Shown: positions 42,856-51,991 of the stretch, piece after piece
How the letters are laid out: each line of letters starts with the position of its first letter
Numbering within the stretch: the first letter of the stretch is position 1
Source of the DNA: Sinorhizobium fredii
GTDB taxonomy: Bacteria; Pseudomonadota; Alphaproteobacteria; Rhizobiales; Rhizobiaceae
Direction of reading: 5' to 3'
DNA: 64,000 bases
Assembly: GCF_002944405.1 (NCBI RefSeq)
Contig: NZ_CP024307.1
Coordinates: 3,595,001-3,659,000 of the forward strand
The notes under the pieces: model-generated
Databases searched by the model: none
The model's input: the letters and a program-made list of their open reading frames with translations, nothing else
What the model was told of the DNA's origin: nothing
Program-made: the position numbers and the translations under genes

Positions 42856-43203
42856 ATGTCCAAGCTGCCCAAGACGGCAAACAACCCGGCACAGTTGCGC
42901 GGAGACATCCAGCACGGCAGGACCGGCGACAAGAGGCCGGGGTTCGATCCGGCCGCGGCACCGCTCGAGACCGACGGCGAGGCGGCGGGAACTCCGCTCA
43001 ATGCGCAGATGACGCAAGAAGCGAGAGCAGCGCAGCATCACGGCGAACCGGCTGTCTCCACGGAGTTCGGCGATGCCATGCGCCCCTTTGCCACCCAACA
43101 TGACCGCCCCTCGAGGCCGCGGCTGGGACTGTCGCTGCTGATCTTCGGCGTTGTGCTTGCCGCAACCATTCTGATCTACGCCGTCGCCGCCGACTGGCTG
43201 TGA
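42856..43203 (+). CDS. Stress-type protein with C-terminal membrane anchor
   Basis: 115 residues after AAGGGAG. A polar, probably disordered N-terminal 90 residues (MSKLPKTANNPAQLRGDIQHGRTGDKR...) is followed by one membrane helix (LGLSLLIFGVVLAATILIYAVAA), a tail-anchored layout. No family recognised. Begins just after a stress-type promoter match and is followed by a small gene on the same strand. Confidence 0.68.
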   Translation: MSKLPKTANNPAQLRGDIQHGRTGDKRPGFDPAAAPLETDGEAAGTPLNAQMTQEARAAQHHGEPAVSTEFGDAMRPFATQHDRPSRPRLGLSLLIFGVVLAATILIYAVAADWL

Positions 43204-43247
43204 TGGGGCACGCCGTCTCGCAACGTGGCGAACCGAAGGAGTTTCGA

Positions 43248-43439
43248 ATGCCCGATCCTCGCCCCGACAAAAGAAACCCCCTTCCGGAATTGTCCGCCCG
43301 GGAAGAGGCGCTCTACCTGCGCCGGTCGTCGACGCGTTTTCTCGAATGCGCCATTCACCTCTGTGCCACGCACATGTCGCTGGACGAAGTGGCCGAACTG
43401 CTCGAGAAGGAAGCGGAGCAGTTGAGGCGCTTTGGCTGA
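43248..43439 (+). CDS. Small helical hypothetical protein
   Basis: 63 residues from ATG 43248 (MPDPRPDKRNPLPELSAREEALYL), with GAAGGAG before it. Predicted helices FLECAIHLCATHMSLDEVAELLEKEAEQL resemble a short helix-turn-helix-like or dimerisation hairpin. Not assigned. Same unit as the tail-anchored protein 44 bp upstream. Confidence 0.65.
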   Translation: MPDPRPDKRNPLPELSAREEALYLRRSSTRFLECAIHLCATHMSLDEVAELLEKEAEQLRRFG

Positions 43440-43511
43440 TTTTTGCACGCGCAAACGCCCTGGGTACCGGTGTCCGAGAGCGAATGTTCCTCCTCGAAGG
43501 TGCAGAGCTCT

Positions 43512-43787
43512 TCAGTCGAAGATCGCCCCTTTTGCGCCCTCATATTCGCGCGCCAGGGTCTCGATGGCGGAAGACGCTTCCTTGTAGCTCCAGCCTGCCG
43601 CTTCGGCCTGGTGAGCCAGAGCGGCCAGGTCGTCGGTCATTTCCCCGCCGATGGCTGCCACGATACTGTCCTGGGATTTTGCAGCGAGGTCCGCCACCGC
43701 CGGTCTCAGAGCCGCGACGCAGTCTGCCTGCCGGCCCGGATAGTCTGCATCCCGCTGCGGACGGGAAATCGCATGTGAGTCCGCCAT
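43512..43787 (-). CDS. Small helical hypothetical protein
   Basis: 91 residues (MADSHAISRPQRDADYPGRQADCVAALRPAVADLAAK...), with GAAGGAGA before the ATG. Helical, with alanine-rich segments and no membrane span. No family recognised. A GGAAC-N18-TT match lies 47 bp upstream on its strand. Confidence 0.65.
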   Translation of the reverse strand: MADSHAISRPQRDADYPGRQADCVAALRPAVADLAAKSQDSIVAAIGGEMTDDLAALAHQAEAAGWSYKEASSAIETLAREYEGAKGAIFD

Positions 43788-43833
43788 GTCTGTCTCCTTC
43801 GCTCGATCCGGATCTTCTTGCAACGGAGGGAGT

Positions 43834-43858
43834 AATGGTGGATTTGGCCGATTGTTCC
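43834..43858 (-). promoter_or_regulatory. RpoE2/EcfG-type promoter match for the 43.5 kb gene
   Basis: Minus strand: GGAAC (43858-43854), 18 bases, TT (43835-43834). Confidence 0.55.
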
Positions 43859-43958
43859 TGCGGCCGTCGATTGCGACCATTGGCCGACGTTCCGGAGCAA
43901 CGGCACCACCGGCCGCGGAGCAGCTTACGCGGGGTAGTCGGCTTCGCTTTCCGCGCTC

Positions 43959-43983
43959 TGGAACAATTTTCCGCGTCGCGAAT
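43959..43983 (+). promoter_or_regulatory. RpoE2/EcfG-type promoter match upstream of the DUF4142 gene
   Basis: GGAAC (43959-43963), 18 bases, TT (43982-43983), 127 bp before ATG 44110, leaving a leader that contains the hairpin at 44041-44068. Confidence 0.5.
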
Positions 43984-44040
43984 TAATTGGGCATCGCTCC
44001 AGAGATGGTAGCGACAATCAAGTCCCCCACCTTCGCTGTA

Positions 44041-44068
44041 GGCAGTGTCCGCATCTGCGGGCACTGCC
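44041..44068. other. Strong hairpin in the leader of the DUF4142 gene
   Basis: GGCAGTGTCCGC and GCGGGCACTGCC pair over 12 bp around a 4-nt loop, with no T-run after it, so it is not a standard terminator. It would lie in the 5' leader of a transcript from 43983. Confidence 0.5.
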
Positions 44069-44109
44069 GGGGCGTGTCTACCGTCCCTTAGCGCTCGCGA
44101 GGATCCGTC

Positions 44110-44664
44110 ATGAGACGCCGTCATGTTCTCTGTCTGGCCGCCGCCGGCGCCTTGCCTATCTGGCCGCCCTTGGAAAGCGCTGTCGCCCAAGAGATGGCGG
44201 CTGATGATGCCGAGCGGAAACACGCCCGATCGGCAATGCGGGTCGGCGCCCTCTCCTTGGCCGCCAGCCGTACGGCCGAAAACACGACGAGCGACGCCCT
44301 CCTGAAGCAATTTGCCAAATGGGAAATCGCCGAGCAGGAGGCGGTCTCCAACGTCCTTCGATCGATGGAACCCTATGGCGGGACAAGCGACGGTTCCGGC
44401 CCGCCCGCCGACGCTCAATTGGAAACGATGTTGGACGCAGAAGGCCGCACCGCGCTTGAAAAGCTCAGAAGCTTGCAGGGGCCCGCCTTCGACAAGGCCT
44501 ATGTGTTGCTGCAGTCTGACGGGCACAAGAAACTTCTGGCGATCCACGAGGAATATGTGAGATCGGGCCGGGACCGCGAGCGACGGAACGTCGCAAGGCT
44601 TACCCGCCTGCTGATCGAAGAACACCTCGAACATCTGGAGATGCTGCGGATAAGACTTGGCTAG
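44110..44664 (+). CDS. DUF4142-type exported helical protein
   Basis: 184 residues with an N-terminal signal (MRRRHVLCLAAAGALPIWPP, a Tat-like double Arg followed by a hydrophobic stretch). The body is a four-helix ferritin-like bundle typical of DUF4142 (LLKQFAKWEIAEQEAVSNVL, FDKAYVLLQSDGHKKLLAIHEEYV, LIEEHLEHLEMLRIRL). Function unknown; family members are often stress-induced. Its stop overlaps that of the convergent META-domain gene by 3 bp. Confidence 0.75.
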   Translation: MRRRHVLCLAAAGALPIWPPLESAVAQEMAADDAERKHARSAMRVGALSLAASRTAENTTSDALLKQFAKWEIAEQEAVSNVLRSMEPYGGTSDGSGPPADAQLETMLDAEGRTALEKLRSLQGPAFDKAYVLLQSDGHKKLLAIHEEYVRSGRDRERRNVARLTRLLIEEHLEHLEMLRIRLG

Positions 44665-45083
44665 CGCTTGACACTCACAAGACGCATGACCGACGCGCCG
44701 TCCGGTCCTGCCAGAGCAAGCATCGCGCCATTCACCTTCCAGGCGAGTGCGGCTTTCAGCAGGTCGAGAAGCCTCTGCTCCTGCTCCATAACGGCGGGGG
44801 AACAGGTGGTATGCGTCGCCTCGGTCGGGCCGAAGGTGATCGTTCCTTCCGAGAGGCTGAAGGCGCCGGTGAAGAAATTGCAGCCGCCCGTGCCGCCAAA
44901 GGTACCGTCCTCGCGGATTTCGAGAACCACCTCGGGATCGTCGACCGCTTCGCCGGAGTTGATGGTCTCGGCGCGCCAGGAACCGATCAATTCCGGCGGC
45001 ACGTTTTCGGCGCCGACCGATCGCAGCGAGGCAAGCTCGATCAGCACGCAGGCGCAGGATGCGGCTGTCAGGACGTTGAGCAT
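44661..45083 (-). CDS. Exported META-domain (HslJ-like) protein
   Basis: 140 residues with signal peptide (MLNVLTAASCACVLIELASLRSVGA). The mature domain has the META pattern: LIGSWRAETI, VVLEIREDGTFGGTGGCNFFTGAFSLSEGTITFGPTEATHTTCSPAVMEQEQRLLDLL, close to the HslJ/META consensus with its paired cysteines. Members are heat- or stress-linked envelope proteins. Cysteines in the signal region could allow lipidation but no clean lipobox is present. Confidence 0.82.
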   Translation of the reverse strand: MLNVLTAASCACVLIELASLRSVGAENVPPELIGSWRAETINSGEAVDDPEVVLEIREDGTFGGTGGCNFFTGAFSLSEGTITFGPTEATHTTCSPAVMEQEQRLLDLLKAALAWKVNGAMLALAGPDGASVMRLVSVKR

Positions 45084-45243
45084 CGGAACTCCTCATGCGA
45101 TCGCTGCGGCATTGCCGCCGCATCGATTCCTACCCCAGGAGCGCCGGATAAAGAAGAGCGGCCGCTTCTACGCTTGTTGCCGGCGGGTTTCGGCTGTAGA
45201 GCCTATCCAAAACGTTTCAACAAGAAGAAAACGGGATCTGGCA

Positions 45244-46416
45244 ATGGCATCCGGCGAGGAAGGCAAGCGCCGCCTGACGGTACTGGGCTCGACCGGCTCG
45301 ATCGGCACCAACACGCTCGACGTCGTCGAGCGGCTCGGCGGGCGGGATCGCTTCGAGATCGCGGCCCTGACCGGCAACGGCAACATACCCCTTCTCGCCG
45401 AGCAGGCGCGGCGCATGGGGGCAGAGCTGGCGGTAACCGCGGACGAACACCGCTACAACGAACTCAAGGATGCCCTCGCCGGCAGCGGCATCGAAGTGGC
45501 CGCCGGGCGGAGCGGCCTGGTCGAGGCGGCCGAACGCGATTCCGGCTGGCTGATGGCGGCAATCGTCGGCAATGCGGGTCTTGCGCCGACGCTTGCTGCG
45601 GCGCGGCGCGGTGCCGACATCGCGCTTGCCAACAAGGAATGCCTCGTCTCCGCTGGCAGCCTGTTCATCGAGGCGGTCAGCAAGGGCGGAGGCCGGCTGC
45701 TGCCCGTCGACAGCGAGCACAATGCGATCTTCCAGGTGCTGGAGAACGACCAGCGCCATGCCGTCGAACGGGTCGTCCTGACGGCCTCGGGCGGTCCGTT
45801 CCGCACGAAGACGCTCGAAGAGATGCGGCATGTGACCGCCGACATCGCCCGCGCCCACCCGAACTGGTCGATGGGGCTGAAGATCTCGATCGACAGCGCC
45901 TCGATGTTCAACAAGGCGCTCGAAATGATCGAGGCGCGCCATCTTTTCCGCCTGCGCCCAGACCAGATAGAGGTGATCGTCCATCCACAGTCGATCGTCC
46001 ATTCGATGGTCGGCTACAGCGACGGATCGGTGCTCGCCCAGCTCGGCTGCCCCGACATGCGTACGGCGATCGGCTATGCGCTTTCCTATCCGAAACGCTG
46101 CGACCTGCCGATCGAGCGGCTCGACTTCGCCAAGCTCGCGCGGCTCGATTTCGAGGCGCCGGACGAGGTGCGCTTCCCGGCACTCCGCTTGGCGCGACGC
46201 GCCATGGAGGCCGGCGGGATTCAGGGTGCGGTGCTGAACGGCGCCAAGGAAACTGCCCTCGAAGCCTTCATCAAGGGCCGCATCGGCTTTCTCGCCATGG
46301 CGGAAGTCGTCGAAAAAGTGATGGATCGGCTCTCAGACCTGCCGGCCGCGATGACCATGGACGACGTCTTCGCGGCGGATGAAAAAGCCCGGCATGCGGC
46401 GGCCGGGCTGATCTGA
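45244..46416 (+). CDS. dxr: 1-deoxy-D-xylulose 5-phosphate reductoisomerase
   Basis: 390 residues. The NADPH fold LGSTGSIGTNTLDVV (about 13-27), ALANKECLVSAG, the metal and substrate loop PVDSEHNAIFQ, the TASGGPFR loop, HPNWSMGLKISIDSASMFNKALEMIEA and HPQSIVHSMV are all intact. Second step of the MEP isoprenoid pathway, converting DXP to methylerythritol phosphate. ATG 45244 gives the standard length. Convergent with hemA, only 17 bp between stops, so the two transcripts probably overlap. Confidence 0.96.
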   Translation: MASGEEGKRRLTVLGSTGSIGTNTLDVVERLGGRDRFEIAALTGNGNIPLLAEQARRMGAELAVTADEHRYNELKDALAGSGIEVAAGRSGLVEAAERDSGWLMAAIVGNAGLAPTLAAARRGADIALANKECLVSAGSLFIEAVSKGGGRLLPVDSEHNAIFQVLENDQRHAVERVVLTASGGPFRTKTLEEMRHVTADIARAHPNWSMGLKISIDSASMFNKALEMIEARHLFRLRPDQIEVIVHPQSIVHSMVGYSDGSVLAQLGCPDMRTAIGYALSYPKRCDLPIERLDFAKLARLDFEAPDEVRFPALRLARRAMEAGGIQGAVLNGAKETALEAFIKGRIGFLAMAEVVEKVMDRLSDLPAAMTMDDVFAADEKARHAAAGLI

Positions 46417-46433
46417 TCCAGGTTCGCCGTAGC

Positions 46434-47648
46434 TTACGCGACCGCCCTTGCCAGCGCGCAGCGCGACCACAGCGAATGCAGCGCGCCGACCAGGTGGTCG
46501 ATGTCGTCATCCGAATGCAGCGGCGTCGGCGTGATGCGCAGTCGCTCGGTCTTTTTCGGAACCGTCGGATAGTTGATCGGCTGGACATAGACGCCGAAAT
46601 TGTCGAGCAGCAGGTCGGAGATCCACTTGCACTTGGCGGCGTCGCCGACCATCACCGGGACGATATGGCTCGGATTAACCATGTGCGGAATGCCGCGCTG
46701 ATCGAGCAGCGATCGCAGCCGGCGCACACGCTCCTGATGGGCGAAGCGTTCGCGCTGGCTTTCCTTGAGATGCCGGATCGAGGCGAGTGCGCCGGCGGCA
46801 AGCGCCGGCGGCAAAGCGGTCGTGAAGATGAAGCCGGAGGCGAAGGAGCGGATGAAATCGCAGAGCGCCGCCGAACCGGTGATGTAACCGCCCATGACGC
46901 CGAAGGCCTTGCCGAGCGTACCCTCGATCACCGTCAACCGGTGCATCAGCCCCTCGCGCTCGGCAATGCCGCCGCCGCGCGGGCCGTACATGCCGACCGC
47001 ATGCACCTCGTCGAGATAGGTCATCGCGCCATATTTGTCGGCGAGATCGCAGAATTCCTTGATCGGCGCGATGTCGCCATCCATCGAATAGACGGATTCA
47101 AAGGCGATGATTTTCGGTGCACGCGGATCAGCAGCCGCCAGTTTCGCCTCGAGATCGGCCACCGAATTGTGCTTGAAGATGACGCGCTCGCATTTCGAAT
47201 GCCGGATTCCCTCGATCATCGAAGCGTGATTCCCGGCGTCCGAGAAGACGATGACGCCGGGAATCTTGGAACAGAGCGTGCCGAGGGCGGCCCAGTTGGA
47301 GACATAGCCGGAGGTGAAGAGCAGCGCCGATTCCTTGCCGTGCAGGTCGGCAAGTTCGCGCTCGAGGAGAACGTGGTAGTGATTGGTCCCGGAGATGTTG
47401 CGCGTTCCGCCGGCGCCGGCGCCGCATTCGTCGATCGCCAGCTTCATCGCTTCGGTGACGACCGGCGACTGACCCATGCCGAGATAATCATTCGAGCACC
47501 AGACCGTGACCTCCTGGGTGCCGTCGGCCGTGTAGCGCGTCGCCTTCGGAAAATCACCGCGGTGGCGGGCGAGATCGGCGAAGACCCGATAGCGGCCTTC
47601 GTGATGCAGCCCGTCCAGCTCGTTTTTGAAGAAACTCTCGAAATCCAT
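46434..47648 (-). CDS. hemA: 5-aminolevulinate synthase
   Basis: 404 residues starting [37 protein letters not shown]-dependent alpha-oxoamine synthase that condenses glycine and succinyl-CoA, the first step of heme synthesis by the Shemin route of alphaproteobacteria. Seen: [62 protein letters not shown], the PLP lysine in [16 protein letters not shown], and [11 protein letters not shown] longer start (47681) is less likely. An FNR/FixK-like box lies upstream. Confidence 0.96.
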   Translation of the reverse strand: MDFESFFKNELDGLHHEGRYRVFADLARHRGDFPKATRYTADGTQEVTVWCSNDYLGMGQSPVVTEAMKLAIDECGAGAGGTRNISGTNHYHVLLERELADLHGKESALLFTSGYVSNWAALGTLCSKIPGVIVFSDAGNHASMIEGIRHSKCERVIFKHNSVADLEAKLAAADPRAPKIIAFESVYSMDGDIAPIKEFCDLADKYGAMTYLDEVHAVGMYGPRGGGIAEREGLMHRLTVIEGTLGKAFGVMGGYITGSAALCDFIRSFASGFIFTTALPPALAAGALASIRHLKESQRERFAHQERVRRLRSLLDQRGIPHMVNPSHIVPVMVGDAAKCKWISDLLLDNFGVYVQPINYPTVPKKTERLRITPTPLHSDDDIDHLVGALHSLWSRCALARAVA

Positions 47649-47793
47649 CATCATCTCCGATGCCCTGCCGCCTTTCTTCATTCAAAGCGACCAGGGGTCA
47701 ACCCCGGAACGGCCTCCGGCCACGCGACTGCGGCAAAAGGCCTCTAGTTTTGAACTATTCCAAAACGGCTAAGGCAACTCAATCCCCTTAACT

Positions 47794-47807
47794 TTGATCG
47801 AAGTCAA
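47794..47807. promoter_or_regulatory. FNR/FixK-like box upstream of hemA
   Basis: TTGATCGAAGTCAA differs by one base from TTGAT-N4-ATCAA, the anaerobox bound by FixK/FnrN. It lies about 146 bp upstream of the hemA ATG. Confidence 0.45.
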
Positions 47808-47815
47808 GCAATTGC

Positions 47816-47838
47816 AAAAAGGACGGCCGCGGCCGTCC
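47816..47838 (-). terminator. Rho-independent terminator of the cox operon
   Basis: GGACGGCC-GC-GGCCGTCC followed on the minus strand by TTTTTG, about 20 bp past the coxM stop. Confidence 0.8.
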
Positions 47839-47858
47839 TTTCTTTCCTTCTCGCGTCC

Positions 47859-48656
47859 TCAGGCAGCCGCCACGGCACGCTTGGTCATAACCTTGACGAG
47901 ATTGGCGCGGTAGGCGGCGCTGGCGTGAAGGTCTGTCAGCAAATCCGATGCGTCGACCGCTACATTCGCCACCGCATCCGGCGACCAGTTGGCGGAAAGC
48001 GCCGCCTCCAGGCCGTTATGGCGGAAGACGCCGTTGGAGCCGGCTCCCGTCACCGCGACGCGGACATTGCCGTCGTCGCGCCGGGCGACAAAGACGCCGG
48101 TCATGGCGTATCGCGAGGCTGGGTTGGCGAACTTCTGATAGGCAGCCTTGGCCGGCGCGTCGAAGCGCACGGCGGTGATGATTTCTCCTTCCTCCAGCGC
48201 CGTTTCGAACAGGTCGGTAAAGAAGTCGTCCGCCTTGATCTCACGCCGGTCGGTGACGATCACCGCATCGAGCCCCAGCATCGCGGCCGGGTAGTCCGCC
48301 GCCGGGTCGTTGTTGGCGATCGAGCCGCCGATCGTTCCCATGTGGCGCACCGCCGGGTCGCCGATGTGGCCGGCGAGGTCGCAGAGGGCCGGGCAGACCG
48401 CGCCGAGCTCGGCTGAGATGGCGACCTCCTCATGCGTCGCAGCAGCGCCGATCCGGACGGAGCGGCCGTCGACGGCGATCCCTTTCAACTCGGTGATGTG
48501 CCGCAGATCGACAAGATCGCTCGGCGCGGCGAGCCGCAAGCGCATGGTCGGGATGAGCGTCATGCCGCCAGAGAGATATTTGCCCTCCGCCGCGGCGCCC
48601 ATCATCTGCACCGCTTCCTGGATCGAGGAGGGTCTGTGATAGTTGGTCTCATACAT
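47859..48656 (-). CDS. coxM: CO-dehydrogenase-like FAD subunit
   Basis: 265 residues. The FAD-binding motifs YLSGGMTLIPTMRLRLA and MGTIGGSIANNDPAADYPAAMLGLDA match the medium subunit of xanthine-oxidase-family molybdenum hydroxylases, as does the C-terminal YRANLVKVMTKRAV. Passes electrons from the iron-sulfur subunit. Third gene of a small-large-medium operon on the minus strand, ending at a terminator. The symbol follows the common annotation; CO as substrate is not shown. Confidence 0.88.
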   Translation of the reverse strand: MYETNYHRPSSIQEAVQMMGAAAEGKYLSGGMTLIPTMRLRLAAPSDLVDLRHITELKGIAVDGRSVRIGAAATHEEVAISAELGAVCPALCDLAGHIGDPAVRHMGTIGGSIANNDPAADYPAAMLGLDAVIVTDRREIKADDFFTDLFETALEEGEIITAVRFDAPAKAAYQKFANPASRYAMTGVFVARRDDGNVRVAVTGAGSNGVFRHNGLEAALSANWSPDAVANVAVDASDLLTDLHASAAYRANLVKVMTKRAVAAA

Positions 48657-48672
48657 CCTAAGTTCCTCCCGA

Positions 48673-51018
48673 TCAGTGCGCGGCTTGAGCCGCTGCCCAG
48701 ACCTTTTCCGGCGTCGCCGGCATCGTCAGCTGATTGTTGCCGATCGCGTCGGTGATCGCGTTGATCAGCGCTGGCGGTGAGCCGATCGCGCCAGCCTCGC
48801 CGCAGCCCTTGACGCCGAGCGGATTGTTCGGACAGGGGGTGTTCGAGGTCGACACGTTGAACGACGGGACGTCGTCGGCGCGCGGCATCGCGTAGTCCAG
48901 GTAGCTCGCCGTCAGCAGTTGGCCGCTGTCATTGTAGCGGACCCCCTCGAGCAGAGCCTGGCCGATGCCTTGCGCCAGCCCGCCATGCACCTGGCCCTCG
49001 ACGATCATCGGATTGATGATGTTGCCGAAATCGTCCGCCGCGACGAACTGGACGATATGCGTGCGGCCAGTCTCCGGATCGACCTCCACTTCGCAGATGT
49101 AGCAGCCAGCCGGGAAGGTGAAGTTGGCCGGATCGTAGAAGGCGCTCTCCTTCAGCCCCGGCTCGAGTCCCGGCGGCAGGTTATGGGCGGTATAGGCGGC
49201 AAGCGCCATCTGGAACCAGGGGACCGACCTGTCGGTGCCTGCGACCTTCAGCGCCCCGTCTTCGATGACGATGTCGCTCTCGTCCGCCTCCATCAGATGC
49301 GCGGCGATCTTCTTCGCCTTGGCCTCGACCTTGTCGAGCGCCTTGGCCAGCGCCGACATGCCGACCGCGCCGGAGCGTGAGCCGTAGGTGCCCATGCCCA
49401 TCTGCACCTTGTCGGTGTCGCCATGGACGATGTTGATGCTGTCGATCGGCAGGCCGAGCCGGTCGGCGACGAGCTGGGCGAAGGTTGTTTCATGCCCCTG
49501 GCCGTGGCTGTGCGAACCGGTCATTACCTCGATTGTGCCGGCCATGTTGACCTTGACCTCGGCCGATTCCCACAGTCCGACGCCGGCGCCGAGCGAACCA
49601 ACCGCCGCCGAGGGCGCAAGCCCGCAGGCCTCGATGTAACAGCTCATGCCGATGCCGCGTTTCATTCCGCGCCCTTCGGCCTCGGCCTTGCGGGCCGCAA
49701 AGCCGCTCCAGTCTGCCGTCGTCATCGCCGCGTTGAGCGAGGCTTCGTAGTCGCCGGCATCGTAGTTCATGATCACCGGCGTCTGGTGCGGGAAAGAGCG
49801 GATGAAATTGGTGCGACGCAGTTCCGCCGGCGAAATGCCGAGCTCGCGCGCCGCCGTCTCCATCGTCCGCTCGAGCAGGTAGGTCGCCTCCGGTCGTCCG
49901 GCGCCGCGATAGGCGTCGACCGGCACCGTGTTGGTATAGACGCTGCGGACATTGGCGTGGATCGCCGGGATGTCGTACTGACCGGAAAGCAGCGTCGCGT
50001 AGAGATAGGTCGGTACGCAGGAAGAGAAGAGCGACATATAGGCGCCGAGATTGGCGATGGTGTCGACTTTCAGCGCGATGATCCGGTTGCCGGCATCGAA
50101 GGCCATCTTCACGGTCGAGACGTGGTCGCGGCCATGGGCGTCGGTGAGAAAGGCTTCGGTGCGGTCGCAGGTCCACTTGACCGGCACGCCGGTCCGCTTC
50201 GAGGCCCAGAGACAGACGATCTCCTCCGGATAGATATAGATCTTCGAGCCGAAGCCGCCGCCGACGTCGGGGGCGATCACCCTGAGCTTGTTTTCCGGTG
50301 CGACATTGTAGAAGGCGCTCATTACCAGCCGCGCCAGATGCGGGTTCTGGCTGGTCGTGTAGCAGGTATAGTGATCGTCGCCGGCGTCGTAGATGCCGAG
50401 CGTGGCGCGCGGCTCCATTGGATTGGGCGCCAGGCGGTTGTTGTAAATTTTGAGCTCGGTCACATGGGCCGCGGCCGCAAGCGCCCGGTCGACGGCCGCG
50501 GCATCGCCCAGCTCCCAGTCGAAGATCAGGTTGTTGGGCGCCTCGGGGTGAAGCTGCGGCTCTCCGTAGGCGAGCGCCTGCAGCGGATCGGTGACCACCG
50601 GCAGGAGGTCGTAGTCGACGACCACCGCTTCGGCCGCATCGCGCGCCTCGGCGACACTGTCGGCCACCACGATCGCCACGGCGTCGCCGACATAACGCAC
50701 CGTCTTGTCGGCCAGCGGCCGCCAGGCGCCCATCTTCATCGGCGAACCGTCCTTGGAGTGGATCATCCAGCCGCAGATCAGGTTGCCGATCCCGTCGGCC
50801 AGCAATTGCTTCCCGTCGAGCACATCGATGACGCCCGGCATCGCCCTGGCGGCGGTCGCGTCGATGCCGGTGATCGTCGCATGCGCATGCGGACTGCGCA
50901 CGAAGACCGCATATTTCATGCCGGGAACCGACATGTCGTCCGTATAGCGCCCCTTGCCCGTCAGGAAACGCCTGTCTTCCTTGCGCGCCACGCGCGCGCC
51001 GATGCCATCAACGCCCAT
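48673..51018 (-). CDS. coxL: CO-dehydrogenase-like molybdopterin subunit (form II)
   Basis: 781 residues, the catalytic large subunit of a molybdenum hydroxylase. The diagnostic loop reads AYRGAGR in VPVDAYRGAGRPEATYLLERT, marking form II enzymes; form I CO dehydrogenases carry AYxCSFR. Other seen motifs are GGGFGSKIYIYPEE, GQGHETTFAQLVADRLG and the C-terminal GVKGCGEAGAIGSPPALINAITDA with the catalytic Glu. Substrate therefore uncertain; form II enzymes may act on other aldehydes or heterocycles. Stop lies 16 bp upstream of the coxM start. Confidence 0.9.
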   Translation of the reverse strand: MGVDGIGARVARKEDRRFLTGKGRYTDDMSVPGMKYAVFVRSPHAHATITGIDATAARAMPGVIDVLDGKQLLADGIGNLICGWMIHSKDGSPMKMGAWRPLADKTVRYVGDAVAIVVADSVAEARDAAEAVVVDYDLLPVVTDPLQALAYGEPQLHPEAPNNLIFDWELGDAAAVDRALAAAAHVTELKIYNNRLAPNPMEPRATLGIYDAGDDHYTCYTTSQNPHLARLVMSAFYNVAPENKLRVIAPDVGGGFGSKIYIYPEEIVCLWASKRTGVPVKWTCDRTEAFLTDAHGRDHVSTVKMAFDAGNRIIALKVDTIANLGAYMSLFSSCVPTYLYATLLSGQYDIPAIHANVRSVYTNTVPVDAYRGAGRPEATYLLERTMETAARELGISPAELRRTNFIRSFPHQTPVIMNYDAGDYEASLNAAMTTADWSGFAARKAEAEGRGMKRGIGMSCYIEACGLAPSAAVGSLGAGVGLWESAEVKVNMAGTIEVMTGSHSHGQGHETTFAQLVADRLGLPIDSINIVHGDTDKVQMGMGTYGSRSGAVGMSALAKALDKVEAKAKKIAAHLMEADESDIVIEDGALKVAGTDRSVPWFQMALAAYTAHNLPPGLEPGLKESAFYDPANFTFPAGCYICEVEVDPETGRTHIVQFVAADDFGNIINPMIVEGQVHGGLAQGIGQALLEGVRYNDSGQLLTASYLDYAMPRADDVPSFNVSTSNTPCPNNPLGVKGCGEAGAIGSPPALINAITDAIGNNQLTMPATPEKVWAAAQAAH

Positions 51019-51076
51019 TGCCTATCTCCTCCCGAGACATTCAGCTGGATTGGTTCTGCCGGTAGCGGCGTGCCGC

Positions 51077-51565
51077 TCATTCCGCTGCCTGACGCACGCC
51101 GCCCATTTCCTGGGCCGCGGCGAGGATCGCCTTGACGATGTTGTGGTAGCCGGTGCAGCGACAGATATTGCCTTCGAGTTCGAAGCGGACCGTCGCCTCG
51201 TCGAGACCGCTGCCGTGACGCCTGATCATGTCGACCGCCGTCATCACCATGCCGGGCGTGCAGAAGCCGCATTGCAGGCCGTGATGCGCCTTGAAGGCTG
51301 CCTGCACTGGGTGGAGCTCGCCATTTTGCGCCAATCCCTCGATAGTCGTGATCGCCGAACCTGCGGCTTGCGCCGCAAGGATGGAACAGCTCTTCACCGA
51401 TTGGCCGTTCATATGGACGACACAGGCACCGCATTGCGACGTGTCGCAGCCGACATGAGTACCGGTCAGTCCGAGATTTTCGCGGATAAAGTGCACCAGC
51501 AGCGTCCGGTCGTCGCAGACGCCGCTTACCTGGCGGCCGTTGACCGTCATTGTTACTTTCGCCAT
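51077..51565 (-). CDS. coxS: CO-dehydrogenase-like [2Fe-2S] subunit
   Basis: 162 residues from ATG 51565 ([15 protein letters not shown]) after GGAGGAG. Two [2Fe-2S] centres are visible: the plant-type [21 protein letters not shown] and the helical [13 protein letters not shown] with NICRCTGY. Shuttles electrons between the molybdenum and FAD subunits. First gene of the operon; a longer start at 51772 would add unconserved residues. Confidence 0.92.
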   Translation of the reverse strand: MAKVTMTVNGRQVSGVCDDRTLLVHFIRENLGLTGTHVGCDTSQCGACVVHMNGQSVKSCSILAAQAAGSAITTIEGLAQNGELHPVQAAFKAHHGLQCGFCTPGMVMTAVDMIRRHGSGLDEATVRFELEGNICRCTGYHNIVKAILAAAQEMGGVRQAAE

Positions 51566-51991
51566 TTCGCTCCTCCGGGGTCGGTCCGTACCAGGGCGAG
51601 CGCGGCTTCGAATCGGGTGAGATATGTTCACGCGACTGAAAGTACGCGCCCTGATATCAATGCCCTTTGCCAGTGGTCCGCTCCTCCCGGACCATTGTCG
51701 ACGTTGTATCATTTGTCTTTTTGCCGAATGTCGCAACCGTCTCGGCCGCAGAAGGGCAAAAAAATCCGTCACGCATGTAACGGCGGAAACAGCGCCTTCA
51801 TCTTCTGTTCAGGAAGGATCGCATTATCTTGCGGCCGGACGACCGCGCCGCCTCCAGTGGACTTTCCTGGGCGGCGGGGTATTTTCCGCATTGCAAGTTC
51901 AAGTGGAGGGACGCGGGTCGCGTCTCGCCGCCACCACCCAAGAGACGGACGAAGCGACAGGCTGACATCCGTAGAGATCGGAGAGGACAAC

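Noticed and set aside
43540..45123. 527-codon minus-strand frame spanning the DUF4142 and META genes
   Set aside because: It covers two separate conserved genes in other frames and has no family motif.
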